Below, in pieces: positions 1 to 11,219 of a DNA stretch of 64,000 bases; the first letter of the stretch is position 1; each line of letters begins with the position of its first letter. Source of the DNA: Balanoglossus misakiensis (lineage: Eukaryota > Hemichordata); contig CM082598.2 in the NCBI GenBank assembly GCA_040954595.2, positions 5,270,001-5,334,000 on the forward strand. Reading direction: 5' to 3'. The notes under the pieces were generated by a model. That model saw only the letters and a list, made by a program, of their open reading frames with translations. It made no database searches and was not told where the DNA came from. The position numbers and the translations under genes were made by a program.

Positions 1-83
1 GGATAGTGAAAGTAGCGCTCTACCCATTTCAACTATTGTTTGTAGTTGTGTTATATTTGTTTCTGTTCGGTTATATTCAGTGA

Positions 84-331
84 TGAGTCAACCACACTCA
101 ACATCCATCCTACTTGCAGACAGGAAAGTGAAAAACTCTCCAAAATGAATAATCGGTGTTTACCATTTATTCATTTTGGCAAGATTTTTACTCTCATATC
201 CTACAAACGGGATGGAAGTTGTGTGTGGTTGGATGTTGATTCACTTTATATCCACATGTAGAATATCATAAACAGTGTCAAACATAATTAATGGAAAAAG
301 GCAGCGAGAGAGAGAGACTTTGTCCTTTTAA
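84..331. mobile_element. MITE family A, 5'-truncated copy
   Basis: This is a copy of the long-palindrome element called family A here. The right arm is complete and ends in GAGAGACTTTGTCC followed by TTAA. The left arm starts part-way in, so the outer left end is missing. Intact copies at 32719 and 52927 show the full structure. It encodes no protein. Confidence 0.8.
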
Positions 332-1256
332 TAGACCTGGTCCAAACCGCGGAATCGAAACATAATAAATTAGGCCAGGAAGAAAAAAATAAATTGTTCA
401 TCGGAATCGCCGCTTCTACTTTAGCTGATTTGAAAAAAAAAAAATTTGGATCTCGGCAAATTCTACTTCCGCGTTGCAAAATTCTTAGTACTGGCGCTTG
501 TGGCCAGAATATGTTGTGCAAACACCAACTGTAAATGTAATGGCCTATGTTATTGTTGGGAAATATAGTATTGAATTCAGTTACAAGTACATGTATCAGT
601 GTTTTTGTCTGAGATATTTCTGGTAAAAAGGGAAACAAATATATCGCCTTGTCTGCATCTGTGCAAATATGCCAGAGAACCGCGTTTACCTTCAGCCTAA
701 AAAACAAAATATTCGCTCGCCGCTCCTGGAACTTGGTCCAAAAAATCCGATGAACAAGATTTTTTTTCTCTCTGGCCTTATTGAAAATACATGTAATCTC
801 ATTTTGGCATTTCAGCAATGACGTGTGGCTGCAAATAGATCGTCACGGTAGTATTTATTTTGCTTCTACTATACTTTGTCAGTCAACAGTTTCTTCTGTA
901 TTTTACTAAAGAGGGGGCGCGTCTTGTTTGTTGAAATGTCCTGATAGACCCCGCACGCTGGACTCAACAGACAAAACACAGCCCTGTGTACGTAAAAATA
1001 GCCGGAAAACTGTCGAATTGTGACAAGAAGCGATCACACCACTGCCAGCACAATTTAAAGATTTGCAAATATAGTATTTTTCATACTCTTGTTGTTGCCA
1101 GCTCTATATCACTGGGCGACCCTAAGCCCCCACGGAACAGAAAATTCCGCTCGTCAACAATCAATCATGTGTGTCAATGAATAACTACAGGGAGTTGTGG
1201 TTCTAAACACGATCAATTACAGCTCTATAAGATATTTTCGTCTTTTCCTGCCCGCA
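332..1256. other. intergenic, no gene seen
   Basis: There is no recognisable exon on either strand. The longest open frame, on the minus strand at about 288-818, begins inside the family A element, matches no family I know and has no splice or codon signature, so it is not annotated. Confidence 0.6.
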
Positions 1257-1384
1257 TCTGACTCAACGTGCCCCAAAGCAAAGAGCTATTGCTTGCGGTC
1301 TATCAGCTAGTGCCCAGAGAACCTTCACTGGACACTATAATGGACCGCAAGCCAATAGCTTTTTGGGGGGCACGTGGAGTCAGA
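1257..1384. repeat. foldback element, about 128 bp
   Basis: The first roughly 44 bases are matched, imperfectly, by the reverse complement of the last roughly 42. The outer ends read TCTGACTC and GAGTCAGA. Both arms carry a CACGTG-like core and the same run (GCAAGC..ATAGCT) in inverted order. This is the structure of a short nonautonomous DNA transposon. No clear target-site duplication was found. Confidence 0.75.
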
Positions 1385-1514
1385 AGTTTACAATGGATTT
1401 AGCGTTATAAAAATGACATGTAAAAATTCAACCGGCAAAGGATAAGGATAACAGCGACGATTTAAGAAAAAAAACTGACTCAGAAAAGTATTTGAAATGC
1501 CTTCTGATTTTAGA

Positions 1515-1765
1515 TTAAAGGGACAAAGTCTCTCTCTCGCTGCCCCCTTTCCATTAATTATGTTTGATACAATACACCATTTATGTTATTTTACATGTGG
1601 ATATAGAGTGAATCAACGTGCGACCACTCACAACTTCCATTCTGTTTGAAGAATACGAGTGTAGAAATCTCGCCAAAGTGAATATATGGTAAAGACCAAT
1701 AAAACATTTTGGCGAGGTTTTCACACTCGAGTCTACAAGCGGGATGGAAGGTGTGTTAGTGTGGT
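1515..1765. mobile_element. MITE family A, 3'-truncated copy
   Basis: The left end is intact (TTAA then AGGGACAAAGTCTCTCTC), followed by the left arm and centre. The right arm breaks off after the GGGATGGAAGGTGTG segment. It lies about 110 bp upstream of the likely lectin promoter. Confidence 0.8.
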
Positions 1766-1878
1766 TGCGCCTAGTTTAACCAGCCAATAGCAATAGGCCT
1801 ATCAAATTCTAGCTAAACAGTTCTATTATTACACCGTGGATGTTGATATGCATACTAATGAGGCGTATGAATCTTTGA

Positions 1879-1885
1879 TATAAAT
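1879..1885 (+). promoter_or_regulatory. TATA-like box and probable 5' UTR exon of the lectin gene
   Basis: TATAAAT is followed about 30 bp later by a plausible transcription start near 1908. A noncoding first exon could then run to a good donor (GTGAGT) at 1970. It would splice to the acceptor at 2765-2767, just ahead of the lectin ATG. This is inferred from spacing and splice signals only; a cDNA would settle it. Confidence 0.45.
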
Positions 1886-2339
1886 GAAGCTTGGCTTTCA
1901 GAAAAGACTTCAGTCCGAGAGAGGCTTCTTTGCGGAACGCGTTTACAGACTGGGAAGAGTAAAACTCGAGTGAGTACCTTCAGATAGTTAACACTGTTTT
2001 ATCCCCATACACTTGCACGAATATGTTACACTTAAAATTGTGTCTGGAAACGATTTGTTCGGTTTAATATGTAGTCACCCACTTATCTTTCATTTGGACG
2101 CGCTCTTTTAAAATTCAACCCCGGCTTGTAGCCACATCAGATCGATGTCTTATGATTCATTCCACGCACTTGTTGGAGTTAATTGCGCTCTTTTGACGAT
2201 GGCGGAGTTACCGCTACTATCCCATGAAAATCTAAAGCAGGAGTGTCGTCAGAACTGCTCATGAGCGACTTTTTTGTTTATAAACACGTCCCAATTGTTT
2301 CCACTGTTGCAGCCGACCCTGGCAACCTATGCATGTAAT

Positions 2340-2760
2340 AGCAAATGTACTTAGAAATGTGATAAAAAGTAACGACCCATTGTTTGCCATGATGTACATT
2401 GTAGCAGTTACACTACAGTGTAATACAAAGTAACAGCCAAACTGTTTGCATTTGTGTACATTGTAGCAGTTACACTACAATGTAATACAAAGTAACAATC
2501 ACATTGTTTGCAATATACACTGTAGCAGTTACACTACAATGTAATACAAAGTAACAACCACATTGTTTGCAATGATGTACATTGTAGCAGTTACACTACA
2601 GTGTAATACAAAGTAACAACCACATTGTTTGCAATGATGTACATTGTAGCAGTTACACTACAATGTAATACAAAGTAACAACCACATTGTTTGCAATGAT
2701 GTACATTGTAGCAGTTACACTACAGTGTAATAAAAAGTAACAACCACGTTGCTTGCAAAC
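2340..2760. repeat. hairpin minisatellite, about 61-bp unit
   Basis: Six units in tandem, with a seventh degenerate unit upstream. Each holds an inverted repeat: TACATTGTAG, an 8-base loop, then CTACAATGTA (or CTACAGTGTA). Between hairpins is a constant segment, AATACAAAGTAACAACCACA. The array fills the end of the intron before the lectin's coding exon 1 and runs into the splice acceptor. A single-copy relative lies at 37083-37305. Confidence 0.9.
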
Positions 2761-2771
2761 ATTGCAGGAAC

Positions 2772-5013
2772 ATGAAGGTCATTCACTTGGCATTATTTGC
2801 AGCAGTAGCAGTGGCTGTGGCCGATGCAAGTAAGTGGCATATTCTTTCTGTGATTCTACAATTCGACTGCTGTCCGAAACATAGCATTTACATGCAGATC
2901 CCTTTCTTTAGGCGTGAATCCATGACATCATGACTTTTACAGAGTACATGTACACTGAATCGACCGGGTAGAAAGGAATACAGCTCATGTGCCCATGTCG
3001 TACGTCGCGGTTAAATATACACTATTATCAGGTTATTTTCAGTCGTGTGAATTATATAGCCGACGGGCAAAGCCGTGTCCCTGCTACCTTTGCAACATAT
3101 TTAACAAAGAGGATATATCGGTACTAGACTCTCTCACAGCCCCTCTCGTCGTCCATGCAGGCTTATAGACTGATTGCATGTGCGCTACACAACACCATAT
3201 GAAGAGCCTTGTAGCGAACCGTGGGCTGTGAGAGAGTCTATATCTGTACATACGTAGATGTCAAATTAACCCTTTCACCCAAGTTCCCTCTAACTCCACC
3301 ACACACACACAAAAAAAACAATGTACATGTACTTTTTTGTATTTGGACTGGCCCATGTGTTAAAAGGATTAAACTTCTTGCAGCTAAATAACTCCGGCAA
3401 CGACTTTTATTTCAGACCTTGCTCTCAACAAACCTGTCAGTGGCAAACGTTTAATTGGTGGACAGAATACATGGCCCAATCTCGTCGATGGCGATCCGAC
3501 CACGTGTGCTGATTCCGGTCCACTCGTCCGTAACCCAGCCTTCAAGATTGATCTGGGCCAGGAGTATCTTGTTCGCAGTGTTAAGCTGGTATTTGCAACT
3601 GGATGCGAAAACACCATCAGTGGCAAAGGATGTAAGTGTGGCAATTGCTTTATCAACCCAGTCCACCCGTCACAGTCTATCTTCAAACATACAGCGATCC
3701 ACCCTGTATAAACCCCCATCCATCAAAGCACCAATGCTACCTAAATTAAAACCAACCGCCCATCCAACTTACCAACCACCCATCCATCCATCTATCCATC
3801 CTATCAATCCATCCGTCCATATATTGAAGAGTTCATTTGATAACTAATTTTCCTATCAAATAACATGATAATTAAGTTAGGACGTCAAGTATTGAAAAGA
3901 AAACATAATCAGTATATATATACTGCCTGGCTTGCGCAAAATCATTCACAAATATGTGAACGTGATTTGATTTTTACTCTGAAAAGGTGGCTATCAAAAC
4001 ACCTTGATTGAGGTTGGGGACGGTCAGGACAGGAAGCAAGACCAAGACTGCACAACGATGGACATTAACGCTGATAAGGCCAAGGGAGAGAAATTCCGTA
4101 CGTGTTCGCCAGGTCCCGTTGTCGGTCGATATGTTGTATTGCTGAAGACAGGGCCGAACGACAGAGCAATACATCTTTGTGAACTGAAAGTTTTCGGGGA
4201 ACCGGTTGGTGAGTGGAATTATGTGCTTGGAAAACTCGTTGCTACTAACATGCATTCTCGCCCCACCAGACTACGGATTTCTTTCGTTTCACTATCGAAA
4301 TCACGTACTCTGGTTAAAATGGAGTACCGCGCTGGTATTTGAACATATTGGTAATGCATATTCATGAGATGACATCATTATAATCTGGCCAATCAAAGTG
4401 CACCTTATTCGCTCTCACTCAGACTCAGAGCACTGCCACTGGAAGCCGCCATGTTGTTTAGAATGAGATGTAATGAGATGCGTGAATTGGATGTAACAAG
4501 CAATCTGATTGGTTGTTGGATGTACTATGAAAGCGCCTAGACCAAATACTGAATACATGGCCTTTTTGCGGGGAGCAGAGCGCTGCCGTAAAAGGGCCGT
4601 GGTTTGCGACGATGCTAACATGCGGTCATCTACTGTAAAACACTTTATTTTCGCGAGTTGAAATTTTCGCCATATCGAGAGAAGCCACTGTTTCGCGAGT
4701 ATTAACTTCGTGTTCTCTTATTTCATCCACTGATCAAAAACAATTTACGCGACTTTTCATTTTCACGCTGTTTTGGCTCTCGCGTATTTCGCGAAAATGT
4801 ATTGCTCGCGAAAATAAAGTGTTTTACAGTATTTGAGGATACGCCCATTTAGCCTCGCTTTGAGTACAAATTCATGATGGTAACATGAGGGCGGTAGACT
4901 TATGAAAAGGGTGTACTACATGTAATAATCACATACCATGCAGTAGACAGTGAACGGGTACATTCGTTTGCGGGCGCTCCGTACCCACACACACACACAC
5001 TTAACACACACAC

Positions 5014-5082
<69 letters not shown>

Positions 5083-7418
5083 CTGTACCTTACAGTCTAA
5101 CCATGCAGCTGACTCTAAAAACTTTCATTTCAGAAAATATTGCCCTCAACAAACTGGTCAGTGGCAAACGCTTGATTGGTGGACAAAATACATGGCCCAA
5201 TCTCGTGGATGGCGATCCGACCACGTGTGCTGATTCCGGTCCACTCGTCCATAATCCAGCTTTCAAGATTGATCTTGGCCAGGAGTACATTGTTCACAGT
5301 GTTAAACTAAGATTTGCATCTGGATGCAAAAACACCATCAGTGGGTTAGGATGTAAGTCACTATAATATAAGTCCATCCATCCAATGTCCTCCCGTCAAT
5401 TCAATCAAGCCATCACTACTTCACCGACCCAGTGCGTACAAACTACCACCTATATAACCACTCACCCATACACCCACCCACACCAAAACATTCATACATA
5501 CATACATACATACATACATACATACATACATACATACATACATACATACATACATACATACATACATACATACATACATACATACATACATACATACATA
5601 CATACATACATACACACACATGCACACACACACATACATACATGTAGTTAAAAGATAAGTCACTATATGAACTGATGGGCTTGCGCAAAACCATTACAAA
5701 TAAGTATAAATGGTCATTTGATTATTCTTCTAGGTGGCTATGTTAACAGTTTGATTGAGGTTGGGGAAGGTCGAGACTGGAGAATAGATGAAGACTGTAC
5801 AACGATGAACATAAAAGCTGACAACGCAATAGGTGAAAAAACCCGAGTGTGTTCACCAGGTCCGATTACTGGTAGATATGTTGTGTTGCTGAAGACAGGG
5901 CCGAACGACAGGGCAATACATCTTTGTGAACTGAAAGTTTACGGAACACCTGTTGGTGAGTGACTGTATTTTGGCTTCCCTGGGATGCTTGCTAAGTCTA
6001 GCGCCCTCACGCGACCATCATGAATTGGAACAACTCCAATGGGGAAACTTGACCAATCACTTCAAGGAGGTTTCCCAGTTGGCCTCGCTATGAGTTCGAA
6101 TTCATGTTGGCTGCATGGGGGCGCTAGACTTATGAAAACGGTGTATGTCAGCATGATAGGCATTTTGAGGCATGCTGTAAGCATAGAATGAAGGATAGAA
6201 TTGGATGTGGATTGTTTTGCATGGATTGCTGTGTTCCCTTGGTATCAAAGGGGCGCCGGAAAGCGTCTTAAAGCTTGCCTGTCTTTTAATTGACCACTTA
6301 TTTGCGCTTGTTACAGCTGTTCCCACGTTGGCACCACCAACACCAGCGCCCCCTACGCCAGCCCCACCAACACCAGCGCCACCTACGCCAGCCCCATCAA
6401 CAGCTGCACCCCCACCAGTCAAAACAGCAGGTACGTATCATTGTATTTAGTCTACAGATAATTTGTCGAACAGGCGTGTTTATATCATGGTTGCATATTG
6501 CTGCCATGTTCTCCCTCTACAACACACCACCCCTACTTCCAGGGATCATAAAGCAAATTCTCAGCCATCATTATGGCCTTAAGATACCTCTGGGCAATAA
6601 CTGTTTGACTACAGGTTTGATTGACTGCATATCTCATTCCGTACCTCTCTCTACCAACCTTTATCTCTCTGTCCGTCCGTCCGGTTGCATACCTTTATGA
6701 ATCGTTCTGATCAGTTCTACACCCCTCTCATACGCCTTCTTGAGAATTGTTTTGTTTCAGAATTTACTCCTAACACTAAGGTATATTTTGCGTTTGTCAA
6801 ATGACGTTTTATATATCTAAAACGATTTCCATTACACCAGTACACTCTGTAACATTTTCTATGAAGAATTTAAAAGTGACGAACTTCTCCCTCTTCATTT
6901 AATTTCATGTGCATCCTCGGCCACAGCCCCCGTTCCTCTAAGTAAGTATACCTATATTTAAACTAAATTTAAACTAAATTCTTGTTGGAAATTCGAAAGT
7001 CTTGACCGGTGTACATACAGTACAAGCAGAGAAGCTTGCCAGTTCTGGACACCTGGTGTACCACCACTTAGCAGCAGTTCAAGACGACCCTATTCAGATT
7101 GTCATTTTCTCTCTTTTTTGATCTGTTAATTACTTTGAATGATATTGATCGTTGGACATGATTTGATGTCCTTTTATCATTACGCGAAGTTGCTTGTATT
7201 ATTATTTTGTTACCTGTACAACTCAAGCCGTGCACTGCTATAATATTATAAGTGAAGGTTTCTATTTCGCACGTCTTTAGATCACCTTCTCGAATGTCAT
7301 TGGAAACAATTTCACTACAATCCTTAACCATGCCAATAATGTCATTTTTTTTATATTTATAAATGCTTACAGCTACGTACATACCAACATTACCACGTAA
7401 GGGTTAATATTATTATTG

Positions 7419-7458
<40 letters not shown>

Positions 7459-8607
7459 AGTAATGGCAAAATCGGCCATCTTGAAATTGTGTCGACCACT
7501 CACCTAGGTAGCCAAAAATCTATTTAAAGTAGGGAGAATTGATGTTGATCGTCTTGTTCTTGTCCCGGCACGATCGGAGACCGGTGGCGCTTGTTCTCGA
7601 CTGATCTTTGCATATCCTCTATTTGACCAGCATGTGAGTTCCCACCCGGTCTGCACAACGTCGCGCAAGGCAAAACTGCCACTCAGAGTTCAGACAAGTC
7701 GAGGAAGGATTCGGAGGCCTCAAATGCCGTGGACGGAGACTACACCAGTGACGCCAATTCCGGGGCGTGTTCCTGGACAAACAAGGAGTTCCAGCCGTGG
7801 TGGAAAGTGGACCTGGGAGAGTCTTTCGATATCTACGAAGTCGTCATCACCAACAGACAAGACTGCTGCCGTGAGTATTGTCTCGTTCGAATTTCGTATA
7901 GCTCATGTGGCCGCTAAGAAATAGATAATTTGACATCATACTCTCGATCAGCCTGCTCACAAGCTTTCATGGAAAGAGGGGCCTGTGTGGCAGCTAAGGT
8001 GTGTTAAGTAAATAACATTAACCAACAATAAATCGTGTGAATCTCATGTTTTTATGTATCCACCTACCAACCTACAATCTAACTTAGCAACCATCGTATC
8101 TACCTATCTACAACGGTCCTACTTACCTACCAACATATCTAACTTACCAGCCTACCTACCTACTATCCTATCTACCTACCTACAGTCCCTACCTCCCTTC
8201 CTTACTACCTACCTACCACCCTGTCTGCCTACCTCCCTGCCTACCAACCTACCTACCTATCCCTTCCTTCCTTCATATCTAGCTATTTACCTGCCTGCCT
8301 GCCTACCTACCAACCTATCTACAATTTAAAATCAGCTCTGTTGCCTTTGTTCATACATTGCTGTTATGCTTTGTTCAACTTTGCAGCCTTCCGTATCAAG
8401 AATGCCGAGATCCGCGTCGGCGACAGCGCCAACTTCGACGACAATCCAGTGTGTGGGAGGATGATACTTGGCAGAATGACCAAGGAACAGCCTATACACG
8501 TCAGATGTGGCTGCGAGACCGCCATGAGTGGACGATACGTCAGTATCCAACTCATCGACCGGGAACAACAGTTGCACATGTGCGAGGTTGAGGTTATGGC
8601 TGCTTAG
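2772..8607 (+). CDS. secreted lectin with three fucolectin (FTP, F5/8C-like) domains
   Basis: Exons: 2772-2829, 3416-3631, 3987-4208, 5134-5352, 5734-5955, 6317-6430, 6927-6941, 7631-7870, 8387-8607. All junctions are GT-AG and all introns phase 1, giving about 508 aa. The first exon encodes a signal peptide (MKVIHLALFAAVAVAVADA). Exons 2-3 and 4-5 each encode one FTP domain: ALNK start, LVDGDPTTCADSG, FKIDLGQEY, GRYVVLL, LCELKV. Exon 6 is a Pro/Thr-rich stalk (APPTP repeats). Exons 8-9 encode a third, canonical FTP domain with NRQDCC..R and LHMCEVEV. The family binds fucose or related sugars through a basic pocket and calcium, and acts as an extracellular, often immune, lectin. Domain 3 keeps the RxDCCxxR signature, while domains 1 and 2 lack it. 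Domains 1 and 2 are near-duplicates. The 15-nt exon 7 is the weakest part. A lectin role is family knowledge; the ligand is unknown. Confidence 0.88.
3125..3240. mobile_element. MITE family D, copy 1
   Basis: Terminal inverted repeats read TAGACTCTCTCACAGCCC on the left and its reverse complement GGGCTGTGAGAGAGTCTA on the right. It lies in lectin intron 1. A second copy in the opposite orientation is at 39186-39314. Confidence 0.85.
3714..3812. repeat. degenerate (CCAT)n tract in lectin intron 2
   Basis: An imperfect CCATCCAT/CCAACC tetranucleotide-rich tract. The homologous position in the duplicated intron (5353-5733) also begins with CCATCCATCC before becoming a pure ACAT array. Confidence 0.7.
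4631..4832. mobile_element. MITE family B, copy 1
   Basis: TA-flanked element with terminal inverted repeats CTGTAAAACACTTTATTTTC and its complement. The interior is rich in CGCGA/TCGCG motifs. About 200 bp. It sits in lectin intron 3. Confidence 0.9.
4987..5081. repeat. (CA)n microsatellite
   Basis: A dinucleotide array, interrupted near its start, in lectin intron 3. It ends about 50 bp before the acceptor of exon 4. Open frames through it are artefacts. Confidence 0.95.
5491..5637. repeat. (ACAT)n microsatellite
   Basis: About 30 near-perfect ACAT units followed by a short ACACAC tail, in lectin intron 4. All six frames stay open through it, giving spurious Tyr-Ile-His-Thr and Met-Tyr-Val-Cys peptides. 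Confidence 0.95.
7419..7545. repeat. (GTT)n tract plus dispersed repeat H
   Basis: About 12 GTT units lead into a segment (GGCCATCTTGAAATTGTG, then CACCTAGGTAGCCAAAAA) that recurs inverted at about 61797-61905 in the PLD gene. It lies in lectin intron 7. Confidence 0.75.
8056..8322. repeat. degenerate (CTAC)n tract
   Basis: An imperfect CTAC/CTAT/CTCC tetranucleotide tract filling most of lectin intron 8. The long open frame through it is not coding. Confidence 0.85.
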
Positions 8608-8682
8608 ATGACAGGGATAGTGCATAGTTGGACTTGCATTAAAGCCTCTAGAGCTGCCAAATTTCTCATATTTTATTTCCAC

Positions 8683-8688
8683 AATAAA
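8683..8688 (+). terminator. polyadenylation signal of the lectin gene
   Basis: AATAAA 76 bp after the TAG stop, the only canonical hexamer close to the end of the last exon. The intervening 3' UTR contains TTAAAGCCTCTAGAGCTGCC, whose reverse complement recurs next to a dispersed repeat near 38590. Confidence 0.7.
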
Positions 8689-8811
8689 AATACTTCAAAT
8701 ATATTCACTATCCTTTAAAATCCTCGCCATTAAGCCATATAACTTGCATTTGAATCAGTTTGTCATAGCTTAGCGACGCCTACCACGATAACTGTGGACT
8801 ATTTGTATGGA

Positions 8812-8975
8812 GGCTGATTAAATCGGTGTGACACCGTTTTAATACATAGCGTGTTCAAATTGCAACATGCAGCCACAATCGGGCATCGATCAGATGTTCA
8901 TGTATACCAATCAGTAAGCTTATTTAGACGGACCAATTTAAGTTGGAAAATAAAATCATGAAAATAATAGTAGAG
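8812..8975. repeat. dispersed repeat G, copy 1
   Basis: About 160 bp closely matching 38426-38590 in the same orientation. Shared segments include CTGATTAAA.CGGTG, ACACCGTTTTAATAC and CAGTAAGCTTATTTAGA. It contains a small palindrome around CGGTGTGACACCG. Its mechanism is unknown. Confidence 0.8.
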
Positions 8976-10002
8976 GATTTAATTATTAGGGTTTATCATT
9001 AGGCCTAATTAGGAAATACGGATGATTAAGTGATACACGTTTCGCTACGTTATTGGTATTGTCATGGAAACCAAATCTTTCAAATCTGGCTAAATAAAAA
9101 CCACTACAGCATCGCTAAAATTTTCAGTGTGTTTACTTGCCAATGAAAAGGGAGCTTCGAATAATTATAGTTAGTGTCTCACCGACTGACTGACTGGTTT
9201 GACTTTTAATTTGGTAAACTTTCACAACCCTGTTTTTGAAAATATATATTACCAACGGTTATTATGATATGTGTCTTTAAAACTTGAACTGTTGGGCAGG
9301 GTCGTCCTTTCATAGGTCAGTGCACTTTTCAAACCTAACTGCACACTAAGGGAATCCAATCTGAAAACTCCACTTACGCCCACATAGAATCTAAATGACC
9401 ACATTGTGTTGAATCGACCCTTGTCCGTAGCATGAGTATCCTGCTCGGTACGACCAATCCCCTGGACTCCAGCAAGCAAGCAACCAGACCTCAATCGTTG
9501 CAAAGGTTATTTACAATCCCCCGAATAAACGTATAAATCCCTTTAAAGATTCATTGGCTGTAGGCCTACAGAGAGTACGTCGTACGACTATTTTATAAAT
9601 CAAATACCTGGCCGCTATTCAAGGAGCTTGGGCGATAAATTGCGTCTTACCTCAAGGATTGTCACTGTAATGAGCGATGACCAGGGCATATTAGGCCTAT
9701 CTTTATCTCTCTGTCATCGTCAAATAGTCACGACCTGGAGATACAACACGAGTAATTAAAATGTTATGTCGTGCATTTTGTGCGCAGATTTGCCCTGGTT
9801 TTTAGGGACACCAGGAAAATATGCAGTACACGTGAAACCTTGCGGCGTCTCATGAATATACATATATGTAGGCCTATGTATGTATGTATGTATGTATGTA
9901 TGTATGTATGTATGTATGTATGTATGTATGTATGTATGTATGTATGTATGTATGTATGTATGTATGTATGTATGTATGTATGTATATGTATGTATATGTA
10001 TG

Positions 10003-10034
<32 letters not shown>

Positions 10035-11060
10035 TGTATGTATGTATGTATGTATGTATGTATGTATGTATGTATGTATGTGTTTGTGCGTGCGTGCGTG
10101 TGTGTGAGTGTTGGTGACGCTGTCAATAGCACTGTTATCATAAAACACAGTAATCCAGATATGAGGAAAGTAGACCTCAGCTCGAGATGAGTGGTACGTT
10201 TATCATTATGATAAATGGCCTTGTCAGATTAGCGTTTGTTTAAGGTGTGTAAATTTGGCCCTCGAGTGGGTGACTCTGGAATGTGACAATATTGTCGTCC
10301 ACTCCACGCGTGCCATTCGGCAGTGTTAGTTGGAAACACGGAGGGTGAGTTGTAAAGGGTGGGGGGTTTGGGAGGGGGGTTTGGACGATGAGGAATCGGC
10401 CATGTTGAACAGCGCACCCAACGTTCCGAATCCTTGTGTTGTCATCGTCTGCTTGCTGTTTTTTTGAGCAAATGTGTGCGACGTTTATCGTTCAACAGGT
10501 TGTTAATGTCTGGTACGGGCAACTCTAAAATTCAGAACAAGTCGTAGTATCTCATAAATGACTCAAATGGATTATTTGTCATTCCTTGCGATCTGTCGAA
10601 ATTATGCCGTACCTGGCCTGGGCGCGCCATAAAGTTTCCTATCTGAAAACTCAATCCAAAAGAGTCGGCCAAAAATATGTCAATCTCGACTGACATCAAC
10701 GTCGCTATAGGTCGACGAAACCTCATTAGCTAGGCAAGGACCCTGAGTGTGTAGGAATTAGAACTCCACCGAAAAAGATATTAGTTTTCCTAGAACTGTA
10801 AAGCTCTCATATATGGAAAAACGTGACGAATCTGATATATTGGGGCCCGGACTACAATTTTATGGTAATTTTTAAAATTAATTTCGGGCATGTCGCTGCA
10901 TGTAGGGTCAACGAAATCCCTATCCGGGCGCCTGTCTGACATAGCCAGTGGCACCAAGCACGATATAAAGGTACGCACAGCGTTGTTCAGTTGTGAGAGA
11001 GGATATTATGATCTGAGGTCAAAGGTCGTCCCCGGCCAGGTACGAACAGTGTCGCCGATA
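8976..11060. other. intergenic between lectin and sulfotransferase
   Basis: No exon with family similarity was found on either strand. The main content is the large ATGT array at 9873-10082. The last few hundred bases contain short open frames without recognisable domains and lead into the sulfotransferase promoter. Confidence 0.6.
9873..10082. repeat. (ATGT)n microsatellite, about 210 bp
   Basis: About 50 ATGT units with three TATATG interruptions near 9984-10010, then a GTGCGTGC tail. It is the complement of the ACAT motif seen in the lectin gene. Confidence 0.95.
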
Positions 11061-11068
11061 CCGCCCCA

Positions 11069-11077
11069 TATATAAAG
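11069..11077 (+). promoter_or_regulatory. TATA box of the sulfotransferase gene
   Basis: TATATAAAG lies about 150 bp before the sulfotransferase ATG. It predicts a start site near 11100 and a 5' UTR of about 120 bp with no intron. Confidence 0.6.
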
Positions 11078-11219
11078 AGACCAGTCGGGCAGCCTCAGGT
11101 ATTTGTATTCCAGCGGAGCGTCATAGCACAGGTCTGCGGGCGTAGTGCGTTTATGGATTAGGACCACCGAGACTTGAACACGCTCAGCCGAACAAGTGAA
11201 ACACCGCGCAAGGAAGAAA

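Noticed and set aside
288-818. 176-aa minus-strand open frame
   Set aside because: It starts inside a family A MITE, has no recognisable domain and lacks splice or codon evidence.
2340-2760. CRISPR-like array
   Set aside because: Units are contiguous with near-identical sequence and no unique spacers, in a eukaryotic intron; it is a minisatellite.
3384-3719. Minus-strand open frames opposite the lectin exons (also 5090-5290)
   Set aside because: Antisense shadows of the FTP exons. The + strand frame has splice sites, correct phase and domain motifs.
5421-5694. Long open frames on both strands through the ACAT array (and at 9756-10190)
   Set aside because: A tetranucleotide repeat lacking stop codons is open in every frame. 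The peptides are simple repeats inside an intron or intergenic DNA.
11196-11219. Upstream in-frame GTG start for the sulfotransferase
   Set aside because: Eukaryotic initiation at GTG is unlikely, and the ATG at 11220 gives a normal-length SULT N-terminus.
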